The notes below the pieces were generated by a model. That model was not told where the DNA came from and searched no databases. It was given only the letters and a program-made list of their open reading frames with translations. From the NCBI GenBank assembly GCA_018389105.1, contig JACATO010000626.1, positions 806,001 to 870,000 on the forward strand: 64,000 bases of DNA, written 5' to 3'. Shown piece by piece: positions 36,354-48,165 of this stretch; position 1 is the stretch's first letter; each line of letters begins with the position of its first letter. Position numbers and translations under genes: made by a program. This stretch comes from Nautilus pompilius (lineage: Eukaryota > Mollusca > Cephalopoda > Nautilida > Nautilidae).

Positions 36354-38760
36354 ATGCATAAGTCAGGAACACAGAAAAGAATGGGGCGAAGAATTAGGGA
36401 GGAGAATGAGAAAAAAGGAGAGCAGTCACTGTTTCATATGGGCAGGACATCTTGGAAACACACGGAAAAAAGAGCGATTTCAACTGAAACAATTCGAATT
36501 CTTCATCAAGTTGAAATGGAGCTACATACGGAACCAGAAGCTTTTTCACAATCAGTAGCTAATGTGAGAAAGCGGAGTCTATGCAGTTGAAGCCGTCTAT
36601 GGGCCAAGACGGAAATATTTCTCATGGACTGGACATAGGTGATCTTACTCTTAGACAAATTACCAATGAAGCTATATAAGAGTATTCCAACAAGGTCTCA
36701 CATACCCTTCCCAAAGATATTTCCAAAAGACTCATAGATGCAAGCATTTCCCTGTGGTATCCTCAAATACAGAAATCACAGCTGTGAGATGGCTGAACGA
36801 GATCGGTTGGTACGGAAAGTGGAGAAACAAGAATTATTTTTTTTTGCTTGTCGCCTTTTCATCAAGCACGTGGAGGGCGATGTTACGGTGTCAGGATTAG
36901 TAAATGGAAATGAACGGCCTGCCACGGGAAAATGTGACAGAATACCAGAACACAAACGAAGTAATCAGCATAGCCTGATTTATTTGTCTAAGAGAGAACT
37001 TGAGCAAAGACTCAAATCAAATAGGTGCATGGAAAATTTGCTTTCTGCACAGATTAAAGTAGAACAAACCAAGTGAATCAATGTTTTGCTCCGTTTGATT
37101 AATGCTATTTTGTTTTTAGGTGAACAGTGTTTGGCACTTCGTGGTTTATCTCATATTATTGGCGATGTTCATAATGGAAACTCTCTTGGCCTTTTAGAAC
37201 TGCTTTCTCACCGGTACCCTGTCCTCGTTAAGCATGTCAAGAAGGTTAAGGAAAGTCAAATCAAAAGTGAGAAACTTCAAGCTCATTATTTATTGGCAGA
37301 TTCCCAAAACGAATTTATCACACTTTGTTCTGACCTGGTACTGAAAGAAATTCTTCAAGAAAGATCAACTGCAAAGTACCATTCAATCATGGTTGATGCT
37401 CACCTGGTTCTGCGCACATAGAACAAACCACCTCTGTCACTCGCTATCTTTTGTGGATCGAGAGAAATTTTATACTTTTACAGATTGTATTGATAAAACC
37501 GGAGCATAAATAGCTACTCTCATCAGGAATACACTGATCGAAAATGACATTCAATTGGTAGACTGCAGGGGCCAATGTTATGGTAACGGTTCAAACATGG
37601 CACGGAAACACAGAGTACAAAATCTAATACTTCAAGAAAATCCACTAGCAAACTTTCCTCCTTGTGGATTACACACATTGAATTTGTGTGGTAGTAATTC
37701 AGCTGAATGCTGTATAGAAACCATCACTTTATTCGGGAGAACTGAATCTGCATATAGTATTTTTAGTTGCAGTCCAAAGAGGTGGGAAATTCTACAGAAG
37801 CATTGTCATTGTCAGTCAATACATCACGAGTCTAGAACTCGGTAGTCGGAAAGAATCGATAGCGTCAAGCCACCTGCAACTAATTTGAATTGCATCAAGC
37901 ATGCACTGGAAGACCTTCTGGACCTTAATCTAACAGCAAAGACCAGAAATGAAATCATTGGAGCAATTAAATATGTATCTTGATGTCATCTATCTGGTAT
38001 AAAGGTATTGGCGCCTATTGATATTTGCAACAAGATTATACAAGCGAGGAATGCAACCATTGATGTAGAAGTGAAGAACATTGAAGTTCTGTTACAAAAT
38101 TTGCAAAAACTACGACTTGAATTCAACAATCTGTTGACAGAAGCAGAAAAATGTGGCAAATAGTCTTGACATTGAGGTAAGACTGCAGTACAAACAGAGG
38201 AAACGAAAGCGATTCTTTGATGAAACTGTAGCAGTAAGGAACAGAATGATGGTAGTGAGGCTGAAGATTTATTCCGCACATCTGTTTTCTTTGTTATAGC
38301 TGGCTTATAATTAAGATTTGAAGCCGCAAAAAATATCTGATAGCTTTTCCTTTTCTGTGGTAATATGTGCAATTAGTCAAAAACTGGCCTTGTCGAGAAA
38401 TGAAAATTATTTGCAAAAATATACAAAACTGATGTTAATGGTGAAGAACTTTGCCAAGAAATGATGGACATGAAATCAGTGATTCATCATGGTAGTTTTG
38501 GTGATGAACAAATTGTGAAACCAATCGAATTGCTGAACCAGATTTACACTTATACGCTGGAGAACAAACATTGTTCCTAATCTCAGTATGTCATTGCATA
38601 GGTTTCTGACGATTCCAGCCACTGTGGCATCTGCAGAAAGATCTTTCAGAAAGCTTAAGCTCATCAAGAATTATTTGAGATCAACGAACACCCAAAGTCG
38701 TCTGGATGCCTTGGCTACTCAGCATTGAGTCTGAACCAAGTCGAAAGCTGGATTTTTATG
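36354..38760 (+). pseudogene. hAT/ZMYM-type transposase pseudogene A
   Basis: Plus-strand pieces in changing frames follow the order of ZMYM1-like/hAT transposases. At 36790-37075 lies the TTF-type zinc-finger region (QELFFFACRLF) and a linker. At 37090-37420 comes LALRGLSHIIGDVHNGNSLG, a block of the DUF4371 domain, then SQNEFITLCSDLV and KYHSIMVDAH with a candidate catalytic Asp. At 37555-37850 comes DCRGQCYGNGSNMARKH, PCGLHTLNLCGSNSAECC and SCSPKRWEILQKH. At 37860-38170 lies the helical insertion (VEVKNIEVLLQNLQKL). At 38600-38735 the hAT C-terminal dimerisation motif is clear (TVASAERSFRKLKLIKNYL). Multiple stops and frameshifts make it dead. Terminal repeats were not located with certainty. 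Confidence 0.85.
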
Positions 38761-38949
38761 AGATGAAAACAACTTTGCAAACAAAATTAGGCTAGGAAAG
38801 TGCTGGTTAGAAGATGAACAGTTATATAATAACAACTAACATATTTTAATTTTAAAAAACAATAAGTAGAAAGAAATAATCAAATAATTGATACATTTTT
38901 ATAATTAATATTATACTAATAATTCTATTATAATAGAATTACCGTCGTC

Positions 38950-39015
38950 CATGGCCTTCGAGAGGAATGATATTAGGGCCCTGCCCCACATTTATCATTC
39001 CTCTCGGCGGCCCTG
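38950..39015. repeat. 66-bp hAT-type foldback
   Basis: CATGGCCTTCGAGAGGAATG at 38950 is the inverted counterpart of CATTCCTCTCGGCGGCCCTG ending at 39015. The arms are 23 bp with three mismatches, separated by about 20 bp. The right arm read inward, CAGGGCCGCCGAGAGG, is of the hAT terminus type. It lies about 190 bp beyond pseudogene A, so it may be that element's right end plus a collapsed second end, or an independent tiny non-autonomous copy. Confidence 0.6.
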
Positions 39016-40356
39016 ACGGTTATTCCTACGTTTTTGATAGACAAAGTACAGAAGTTCTGGTGTTGTGAAGAATGAGGGAGGGGCGAAGCGAGAATCCGCA
39101 AAGATGATGAAAATGTGAGGCTGAAACTTGGTTTGTACCCCCAGGTGCTTCGGCTGTAAGGCTCTCAGATAATCTCGAAACTCTTGCTGTACCGGGAAAC
39201 TACGAGACCTATGAACCTGTCTGTATATATTAGGAACAATTAGTGGCAGGCCCCAGCCCACCACAAATATTGGGGAAATATCGTGACGCAGGTGAGCGGA
39301 TATTAAAAATTACTGCAGATTGTAACAGATCTTCGAGGATTAGCAAACATTTACAATGAGGAGGGACAACGTGACTTAGATTTACTATATTAGATTATTG
39401 TACTGACTTACATTTATGTAAAATTAATTTTAAAATAAACTCTGTTACTTTGAAATTTATTTTATTTATTTAAATTCAAATATATGTCCACTATCTTTAG
39501 AGTGATTCCAGAAGCCTCGCTAGCTTGCGGCGAACCGTCTTCGGTAAATAGGCCTAGACCCTACCACAAAGATCTGGAAAGTTCTTACAGGGGAATCATG
39601 GCGACACCTCACCAAAGCCACGACTGGAAATGAACCACCAGGAAGGTTTCTGCTTGTTGTAATGGACGACTTACTATAGCAGGTATTAATTATAGTGCGG
39701 AACCAAGATGTTAGATAAAAGTTTTCAGTCCATGGTTTCCCGATGTCGATCACAGATGACAACGGTCACAGTCCAGTTCGGAAGATCGAATAGCAGAGGT
39801 GTCCAACAAAAAGTAATGCCTCTGTGAGCTGAAGCTAATGGGGATGTGGAAGAAAAGGTTGATCATTGATAAAAAGCATGAAGTAGCACGCGCTGAAGGT
39901 CAGGGTTGAAGAAAAGCTTCCATAAGATACTTAGAAATTTACAGCATAACATTTACTGGCGTTATACCAATGTCTTTAGGGTCGTAAAAAATAGAACCAA
40001 ACTGCCAGAAATCAGGGACTTAGCTATAAGTGATATTGAAATGCGAGGCCGTGACTAGCAGAGATAGACCATTGAGAAATGGGGAGCTAAGTCAGGTGAC
40101 ATTAATATGGGAAGCAGGTGCTTGCGCGACAAAGACACAAAACCAACTGACAACAGACTACAAAAGTGCACCATGAAAGAAAGGGGAACAGAGTTGTATT
40201 GCAATCTTCTCAGAATGTGCAGTATAAACGAAATCAAAAAGACAGACAGGGGTGAATCTGTACATCGAAGTAGTCCAGTAAAATTACAGGTTCCCTTAAA
40301 GCTGGTATGAGAGAAAGGGCCCTATATGTGTTTGGTGTCTGGGTCAGATGATAATA
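39016..40356. other. Unidentified sequence with patches of higher GC
   Basis: Short open frames at 38995-39264 (minus), 39520-39762 (minus) and 40107-40310 (plus) show no domain I recognise. The patches near 39000-39260 and 39520-40350 are less AT-rich than the flanks and are likely old element sequence. Confidence 0.5.
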
Positions 40357-41065
40357 CAGGGTGTTCCAAAAGTCTTGGGCACATTTTGACAATGAATATC
40401 TCGGAAACTATTAAGGATATAAAAACGCATCTGGTAAATTCAGAAAGCTTGTAATCTCAATTTTTACATGGAATGTTCAAAGATGTTCAATGTGAGCACC
40501 ATTGGTCACACGACACACATCAAGCCTATAGTCCAATTCTTGCCAAACGCGTCCCAGCATTGCATTGTCAATGGTTGAAACAGCTTCTGTTATTCGTGCC
40601 TTCAGCTCATCCACGTCTCTGGGAATAGGGGGCACATATACCAATCCTTTCACAAATCCCCACAAAAAGAAATCGCATGGTGTGAGATCTGGAGATCTGG
40701 GTGGCCAGGACATGAGATCGTGATCATTCTGCCCAGACCTTCCAATCCATCTGTCTGGCAGTTTTATGTTCAGAAACTGTCTAACCCTGAGGCTCCAGTG
40801 TGGTGGCGCTCCATCCTGTTGGAAAATGAAGTCACCAGACTCTTTCTCACTCAATTTATCCATTAACTAAAAAATCTGAAAAGATATCTAAAAAAATCTT
40901 AATCTAAAAAAATCTTAATTTCTGAAAAGAAATAAAAAAAATCAATAGCCTTACAAAAAAATTAATGTAATTAGCTTTAAAATGACACAACTTTTATCTT
41001 ACTACCATTCATAGTTAAATAGATATGGGGACTTCAAATGTGCCCAAGACTTTTGGAACACCCTG
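40357..41065 (-). mobile_element. Internally deleted IS630/Tc1-mariner-type element with perfect TIRs
   Basis: The left end CAGGGTGTTCCAAAAGTCTT is followed by GGGCACATTT, and the right end is its exact inverse. That gives 30 bp of perfect TIR. TA dinucleotides flank both ends (40355-40356 and 41066-41067). Length is 709 bp. The interior holds only the C-terminal half of a transposase on the minus strand and then AT-rich filler. Perfect TIRs with a truncated gene are what a trans-mobilised deletion derivative looks like. Confidence 0.92.
40477..40863 (-). pseudogene. DDE_3-type transposase, C-terminal half
   Basis: The single open minus-strand frame of 128 residues contains FQQDGAPPHW (second catalytic Asp region), LPDRWIGR, then WPPRSPDLTPCDFFLWGFVK (third catalytic residue region). 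It ends with ELDYRLDVCRVTNGAHIEHL and a stop. These are hallmark blocks of a widespread insect/invertebrate Tc1-mariner superfamily transposase whose full length is about 300-400 residues. The N-terminal DNA-binding domain and the first catalytic Asp are absent because of the internal deletion. The Met at 40863 is just an internal residue in the remaining frame. The frame is intact up to the deletion point, so the copy is young or recently moved. Confidence 0.9.
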
Positions 41066-41067
41066 TA

Positions 41068-41710
41068 TATATGTGAAGATGTGTTATTTGCAAAATTGTA
41101 TTTTATACGGTCTAAGTGGTTTGATATTCAAGTTATAGCTTTAAACAATATTGGATAAACAACGAATAACTGCGCTGGTATGTAAAGCAGTTATTTATTA
41201 ACAGTTGACAGACAGCATGCTGTAATTCAGCGTCCGCCATTTTAAAGGCTCTTTCTTTGTGAAAGGGGAGATTTGATGGAAATCAGAGCATACAGACTTG
41301 ATGAGGTTTAGGGCCTCAGATACCGCTAGCAGGTAGTCGTTTAAACGTTGCTTATCTTTCTTTGTGTGGAGGTATCTTTTTGGGTGGGAGCTTGTTAGTG
41401 GGTCATAGAAGTCTGATAACGGTGGTGATGAGAGTCGTGGCTATACCATCATTTATTCTATATGCTTATTTTTTAACATCCTGTGTTGAGTTGGTTTGTG
41501 CAATCAACTAATATACTTTATTTTAAGTATATAAACAGCAAGCCATCTTATGGACCCTGGTATCCGACTACTATAAGAATAACGCCAGCAATAGCTCATA
41601 CTCTTGAGCCCCTGACACCTCAATAGGGAAGAGGAATGGGGAAAGTGGTGGGGGCTGCTTACTGAGAAGACTAGGGGAGGAGGAGAGATTAAACGAGTAC
41701 GATGCATGGC
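41068..41710. other. No gene recognised
   Basis: Mixed-composition sequence between two transposon relics. Nothing recognised. Confidence 0.5.
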
Positions 41711-41775
41711 CAGTGCCGGATTAAGTCATGGGCTTTAGGGGCTGCAGCCCAGAAGCCTCCGCCAGCTGGGGCCTC
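41711..41775 (+). repeat. hAT-type left terminus
   Basis: CAGTGCCGGATTAAGTCATG followed by GGGCTTTAGGGGCTGCAGCC and GGGGCCTC is the terminal style of ZMYM-coding hAT elements (CAG[T/G]GCCGGATTAAG, then GGCCC-rich). It lies 1.5 kb upstream of transposase pseudogene B in the right orientation to be its left end. No matching right end was found. Confidence 0.5.
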
Positions 41776-42689
41776 AAGAGATAAAGTGAAAAGTTATTTC
41801 ACTTGTGAACTATAAGTATTCTAAATTATCTCTTTAAAAAGAGCTCAATTAATATACTGTAGTAAGCATAATACGGCAGAAATAAACACTGCGCAGTAGT
41901 TCTCAAAGTGTTGGTCGCGATAAATTGTAACACACCACGTGACAACAGGGCTGAGCAGAGGGAGCTGGGCCGTTGGCATGTATCCACGATTTTGAGGGGC
42001 CTACTCCCCCAACGGGGAAACCTTTTGTAAAGAATTATAAATAAATTTTATGCTCCTCTGAAGCTGCCTAAATATTTGGGTAAGGGGGAAACAGGCCTTT
42101 TTGTTCTGCTCCGTTAATCGACAGGAGCCAGGTAACGAACTGGCGGCGTCAGGGAGCAGCGTCTCGGCACAGGAGGCGTATGATTAAAATAAACAAAGCG
42201 AACTTTTGCGTTACGATATTTTTTTTCTTTTTCTAGCTGATAAGGACAGATATTACACATTGATCGTTTCTTCTATTATCAGACATGTTTAAGTCGGGGC
42301 CTGTGTTGTGATCTTCTTCTCTCTTTTTACCGCTCCCACCACGTGGCTGCCGGCCGGTCACGTGACCCTGTTGCTTTCGTTATGGCTGATAAAGGAAACA
42401 AAATTGAGTTACGAACCTTTGCGAGATGCGGAAAGTCAGGCATCATTAGGCATAAGACGTTTAGAGGAGGAAAATGAACTTATGTCAGTTTTATCTGGTG
42501 TAAAGTATGCGAAAGAAATAAGGAAATTATTCTCTATGATCCGTCTATCAAGACCTCGGAAAGGGTACAGAATATGGTCGGGGTTAGTATGAATTTTTAC
42601 ATCAATTTTAATTTTCTATATTTTGGGGGTGGAATCTGCTATACCCTTAGCTATTTTGTCATTCCCTCCAATATAACTGATATAGAATT
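41776..42689. other. Putative 5' non-coding part of hAT element B
   Basis: This lies between the hAT-like terminus and the GC-rich block. The plus-strand open frame 42308-42592 is unremarkable in motif content. No promoter can be assigned. Confidence 0.4.
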
Positions 42690-43018
42690 ATAGATAAACC
42701 GATGCTATATCTTCTATTTTGTTATCATGAGAAATATTGTCTTCAAATAGAATAGACAGCGATGTCTCAGAGTAACTCAGAGTTGCATCACTGGCCCCAG
42801 AAAGACGGACAGGGGCCGGTCCTCGAACTGTTACAGCAGTAGGACTGCCTGCCTGCCGCCGAACTCGAACTGTTACCGAAGTAGGGGGATGCGACTGAAC
42901 CGCGCTCTCATTGGGGCCTGCAGGTAGAAGACGGGGATCACGACGCCTCAAGGACCGGACACTCACTCGCCACCTCTGCTTTTTGCATCAGTTCTCAAAA
43001 TCATCTGATTGGGTAAGT
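42690..43018. other. GC-rich block with strong 5' splice-site consensus
   Basis: CpG-rich sequence includes a short direct repeat (CTCGAACTGTTAC at about 42822 and 42865) and ends in GG|GTAAGTGA at 43012-43020, a near-ideal splice donor on the plus strand. A 92-residue minus-strand open frame covers most of it. Since the hAT transposase start lies at 43205, this may be the promoter or first non-coding exon of element B. Confidence 0.35.
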
Positions 43019-43204
43019 GAGTTCTCTTGTCGGTTAACGGAAAACCTTGAAGGAGTCTTACTTGAGTGAGTGGGTGTACATATATCAATATTTGTATATT
43101 GTAAGCAGTGAAGAGTCGGATCGAACTGAGTGGTCGCATTTCCTATTATTTGGTGTCTTGTGTAAATTAGTGTCTGTCTTTATTTTTCTCAAGTTTATCG
43201 CAAG

Positions 43205-44692
43205 AATGGATAAGTGGTTACAAACAGATTCCCCAAAAGTGCGTGTTGCTGAAATGGAAAAACAACGGGAAAGGTCTGCTGCAGTCGAAGAAGAATTCAA
43301 AATCCTTCAACAATTTCGCGATTAACAAGGCGACGAAAAGTAGTGAGAAAGTCAGGGTTCCGACTGCTTACAGTTCGGATTTACGTGGAATGGGGACAGG
43401 GGAGATCCACGTCCTCGGTGCGTTATTTGCTGTGAAATTCAAGTGATTCATTTCATGCAAATAATTAAATTCTCCTTCATTAGACATTCTGGCCAAAAGT
43501 ATATGTTATATATATATGTCGCCTTTTCCACAATGAGAGACCCCCTTAAATCGGTATTTAGCAATTTTTTCACCCTTTCAGATTAATCATATTGGAGAAA
43601 AAGAGGTTTGAGACTGAAGCAGGCAAAAGAAGAAGACAACAAGAGAAGACACAGAAGCATGAAGAACTGCTCTGTAAATATCCAAAATTATTTGATTTGG
43701 GGTTCAAACACAAGGCAGTAGTAGAACAGCAAACAGAAAAGACAACAAATGCATATAGATCCAATGATTATGATGGTAACATGAAAGAGGCACTAGAAGT
43801 TCAAGTTGTCTCTGATGATACCAAAGTCACAGGAGTTGATGCTGAGCAGCCTGAGCTTGTCCACCAGAAGGAAGATGACCTGGGACCTGAGTATCAAGAT
43901 GACATTGGTTTGTGTACAAACCCAAATATGTGACTTTTGGTGTAAACAAGGTCCTGTGAAATGCCAGCACCATGATGATGACTTTTCTTTATCCGAAAGA
44001 CAATATCCTGATCAGAAAAGAAAATTTTCTCCTTCATTGATATTCCGAAAACATATAACTGGTGAGAATATTAAAAGGGAATGGTTGATGTATTCTCCCT
44101 CAACAGGAAACATATATTGTTTTGCTTGCACTCTCTTTGAGGGGATACATGGAGCAACAATCCAGTTTTCTGTTGGTGGATTTTTGCACTGGAAACATGC
44201 CTCTACACGAATTACAGAACATGAGATCAGACCTGTATGATGACATGGATTTCTAGATAAAATGCACTTGGGTGAATTGATTCAATATTGGAAATCCAAT
44301 TTACAAAGGATAAAGAATATTGGGGGAAAGTAATGCAAAGAATAGTTTCAGCTGTAAGGTTTCTCTCATCTCATCTCATGGATTAGTCTTTCGTGGTGAT
44401 ACAGAAGTACTTAATTCTTAACAGAATGGCAACTACCTTGGAATATTTGAATTACTTGCTGAGTATGATCCTTTTCTTAGTTCTCACATAGCAAAATATG
44501 GTAATCAAGGCTGAGGAAAAGCTTCATATCTATCTTCAACAATATGTGAGGAAATCATAGAGATTATGGGAAACAAAGTATTGAAAACCATTGTAGAAGA
44601 AATCAAGAAAGCCAAATACTTTTCTCTAAGTGTTGATTCAACAAAAGACATATCTCACACTGATCAGCTGACTGTAGTTATTCGCTATGGTA
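43205..44692 (+). pseudogene. hAT/ZMYM-type transposase pseudogene B
   Basis: The likely N-terminus is at 43205 (MDKWLQTDSPKVRVAEMEK). A second piece at 43592-43933 is charged and coiled-coil-like, and may start an exon after TTTCAG at 43575-43580. From about 43920, in another frame, comes DFWCKQGPVKCQHHDDDFS, then LIFRKHITGENIKREWLMYS and YCFACTLFEG, which is the TTF-type zinc finger (44050-44140). Next come LGIFELLAEYDPFLSSHIAK-like residues at 44433-44495 and GNKVLKTIVEEIKKAKYFSL, VDSTKDISHTDQLTVVIRY at 44566-44690, the DUF4371 region with its SVDST aspartate. The gene stops where a CA-rich microsatellite starts, and the catalytic C-terminal half is absent. It differs from pseudogene A, so it is an independent insertion. 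Confidence 0.8.
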
Positions 44693-44815
44693 CACACATG
44701 TACACATACAAACATACAACTATTCACACAAACACACACACACCATTCATACACCCTCTGACACACATGCACGCGCACACACACACACACACATGCATGC
44801 ATGACACAGATGTAC
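44693..44815. repeat. (CA)n-rich microsatellite
   Basis: About 120 bp of CACACA and CATACA tracts directly follow the VIRY codons of hAT pseudogene B, so the tract marks the breakpoint of that gene. Confidence 0.9.
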
Positions 44816-46497
44816 AGAGACACCTTTTTCAATATATCTGATACGTGTTATGTCTTAAATCATCCCAGCACTGGTGATATACAAATAGTGTGATTGTAAA
44901 TATTATGAATTTTTTGTTTGTTTCCTTACTTATTATTTATTTGAAAAAAATAAAATGAAAACTGATAAAAGAATTAATTCAGCCAACAGTGAAAATTTTA
45001 CAACTGAAGAAAAATTTCCTTACATCTCATCTTATAAACAAAAACTTTTATTTCTATGTACATTTTTTTTTTTTTGCACAACATTTTAAATTATTATCAG
45101 TATGGACTATATCACCTTATCACAATACATAACCTTGCAATATTTCTCTAAATAATCAATAAAATTCATTTTCTTAAATAAAAATGTATAACTGAATATG
45201 ATGTAATGTTGGATTGTGTAAACTTAAACAGAATCAAATACATCTTTTTACTCGTGTTTAACAGAGCCTAATTGACAATTCTGATGTGAATAGGCACGAT
45301 AAAGAATATTGATCCTCAGCCGGCCAGTGCAGGCCTCACAGAAAGTTAGTCTAAGTTAATGTGAAACTATTATCAACTAAGTATTCTCTAGAAAAAAGCT
45401 TTCAATCAGAAACCAGTCATTCCAGAAGGAAAAAAAAAAGAATATCAACCATTATTAATAAGCCGCTGACAATAAAATCCACCTAAAATTGTACATCACT
45501 TAGATTCAGTGGAAGCTGTACAAGTTACCCAATTGTCACAAAAAATTAAGATGTCATATTTCAAATTCCTATCATTAGTTTTCAAAAGGAACAAAGCATT
45601 TTGTCAAAAAACCTTTTTTTTTTTGTTGTTCTTAAGATTCTCCAGGTTTTCTTTAGTATATCTTTTTTTTTAACATTAAATCATCAGTATCATAAGACTT
45701 CTGCTAAAAAGAAAATGCCCTGACTGCTGAACTGACCTTAGTGATGATCAAGTACAGTACACTGATGCTCAAAACCAGCAACACTGGATGACTGACTACC
45801 TTTGCTATTCAAGCCAACAGCTCAGGAAATCTGGCCGCCTCTATCTATAGAAAATCCAGCTGATTTTTTTATCATTTAAATCATTCATGCTCATAAAATG
45901 GTTTTGTATGTTAAATTAAATGCATTAATATTAAAAAATAGGTAATATTAACTCTATTTTGCTAAATTTCATGTCTTTCTAATATATTGGTTTGACAAAT
46001 AAACCTGGCATCAGATTTGTTCAATTTTTACCAGCAAGGTTAACTGTAAAATGCATCATGGTGAAGTTTCTTAAAATATAAAATATATTTTTTAAAAGAT
46101 TCCTCTTTTTTTTGTATTCAGAAGCATTTAATTAAATTTGTAGAAAGGAATTTTAAAATTCACAGATTTTAGAACAAATTCAGTTCATTTTTTTCCTTTT
46201 CAGAATCTGGTCAGTTTTTTTTTTTTAATTCTGTATATAAACATTATTGTGCACGTGATACAATGTTCTATCAAGAAAGTCCTTAGATTCAATTTTTAGT
46301 GGTTATTTCAGATGTAAAGAGCCTGCCTCATCTTTAAAAAAATAAAACAAGATCTGTTTACCTTAGATCTAGCAGTGAGAACTGTGCCAAGATTTGTTTT
46401 GATTTTTTTAAAATTCAGAAAAAGCAAGGTAGATCTTGCAGTAGATGGTTATAATTTCAAAAGACACATAAACACTCAATGCTTTATTTGCATGTTT
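44816..46497. other. AT-rich DNA, no gene recognised
   Basis: Homopolymer runs of T are common. No terminus matching the hAT left end at 41711 was found. Confidence 0.55.
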
Positions 46498-46735
46498 GGT
46501 AATAGAGGAACATTGGTGGAAAGGCTTCACAATTAAGACAACCTTGGTTCAATTCTCAGGTGACTATCAAAGCCTTAGACAAGTTTCTTTACTTCAAATG
46601 CCCCTGTTTATTTAGCAGTAAGTAATTATCCAGTTGTTAGTTGACTGATGGATTGCTTTGTCAGGTAATGATTCTGCCAGGTGTCACCTATATGAACAAC
46701 CAATTACAAAGAGCAACTATTAAGGGGGAAAACTA
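46498..46735 (+). mobile_element. Degenerate tRNA-derived SINE-like element
   Basis: A B-box-like GGTTCAATTCTC at 46546-46557 lies about 30 bp after an A-box-like TTGGTGGAAAGGC (46513-46525). The tail CCTTAGACAAGTTTCTTTAC followed by TTCAAATGCCCCTGTTTA resembles the shared post-tRNA domain of mollusc/cephalopod SINEs ('CTTGGGCAAG...TCAAATTGCCCC' style). Edges are approximate. No target duplication is clear. It is too diverged for a firm family name. Confidence 0.45.
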
Positions 46736-47309
46736 ATAATCAATTAATTACATTTATAGAATTCTTTTTTCTTTTTATCTTTTATATTATCAACTTACTT
46801 GCCTGACCCAGCCACACACTGATGGAAAAGTTTTTGAGTTTTCTGGTATTTTTCATTTCTGACAAATTTCCTTCATTGGACAAAAAGTCAATTACAGAAA
46901 TATGGAGTAAAGTTGACTTTCCCCCAAGTTTTTTAAACTTTAACAGCAAAATTAAATCTGCGAATCAAAAGCAGTGGGAATGCAGCAGATCTGAAAAACA
47001 ACACAAAAATTTTTCTTCTTTCTTCTTATTATCTTTCTAGTTGCAGGCTAATATTGCACAAATTTTGCATTAAGGAAGTTAAATATTCTTGTACTTTTCA
47101 AAATATGCAAGAAATACAATTATTCAATTTTTAAAAAATTTAAAAGTAAATTAACACAAATTCCTTTATATGAAACAAATTTTATCAAAGAAACACGTAC
47201 AAACGTTTTAGTATAAAGATATTAAAAAATGGCCCATGTTTATATCGTTTTTGCCTTTGTTAGGATATTTGTTTTGAATGGCAGTGTTACGGATGGGTAG
47301 GTTTGAAAG
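46736..47309. other. AT-rich, no gene recognised
   Basis: The open frame 46822-47040 has no recognisable motif. Confidence 0.5.
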
Positions 47310-47319
47310 ATTCTCTAAA

Positions 47320-48165
47320 GTGGAAAGCTTTTGGTAAGACATGAGTCAGACAGTTACAAAAAGGTGGGTGGTGGAATGGCTAAATGTAAACCAGAGTGTG
47401 GTTTCTCAGCTATGGAAACAATTTTAAGTCCATGGAGATATTGTCTAAAAACAAGTTCAAGTTGACCATGGTTCATAACCCCAGCAGATGATTGCTACAT
47501 GTACATTTAAAGCAGAACTTCAACATCAATCCAACTTGCTTTTGATCTCTCTGCATCCAAAGGAGGCTGCATGAAAGATGGCTCTATGAGATGACACATG
47601 GACCTGGACCCAGTGCCATAAACAGCAGGTGAACTAGTACTAAAAACATATTGCTTAGACATTACATGACTGGAGCCATGTTTTCTTTACTACTGAGTCA
47701 AGATTTAACCTTAAATGTGACTCATCTGGAGGGAATGGAGAATGTGCAATTAGCACATAAACATTTGGGAAAAGGATGGTCTGATGGTAAGCATTATTCA
47801 GACCTGTGTGTGTTTCAGGGAGGTACCTGGGTTGCAATGAGGTGGGATAAGATTCTATATCCTTAAATTTAATTATACACAGGAGTAAATTAAATAAAAC
47901 TATTTTAATGGCTGATAACAATCATTCACATAGAGCACAAATAATCAACCAATATCTTCATACATCCATCTGATATGGTCAGCATGTTCTTCTGAGCAAA
48001 ATCCTGTTGAGAATGCTTTATGAAATTGTGTTGTTTCTCTTCAACCTCCTCCAAGATCTGTCCAAGAACTGCAAACTTTTCCGATAAGACAATGGAATTT
48101 ATTACCCACTGTTCTCTATGATAGAGTTACAGCAGCTTGCAAAGCCACTGTGAGTCATGTAGTGT
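47320..48165 (+). pseudogene. Tc1-type transposase pseudogene
   Basis: Plus-strand fragments follow Tc1 order. An HTH-like WLNVNQSVVSQLWKQF lies at 47377-47424. The linker follows to about 47640. The first catalytic block reads HDWSHVFFTTESRFNLKCD at 47668-47722, where the Asp of the usual 'DESRF' is Thr. A stretch matching the post-block region follows to about 47860. The C-terminal block WSACSSEQNPVENAL at 47979-48022 corresponds to 'WPARSPDLNPIEHLW', with PPPRSVQELQTF just after it. The end is near 48165 (WNLLPTV, VTAACKATVSHVV). Many stops and the loss of the first catalytic residue make it dead. Element ends were not found. Confidence 0.65.

Noticed and set aside
44638-44832. Minus-strand Cys/Val-rich small protein
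   Set aside because: It is the translation of a CA microsatellite inside a hAT relic.
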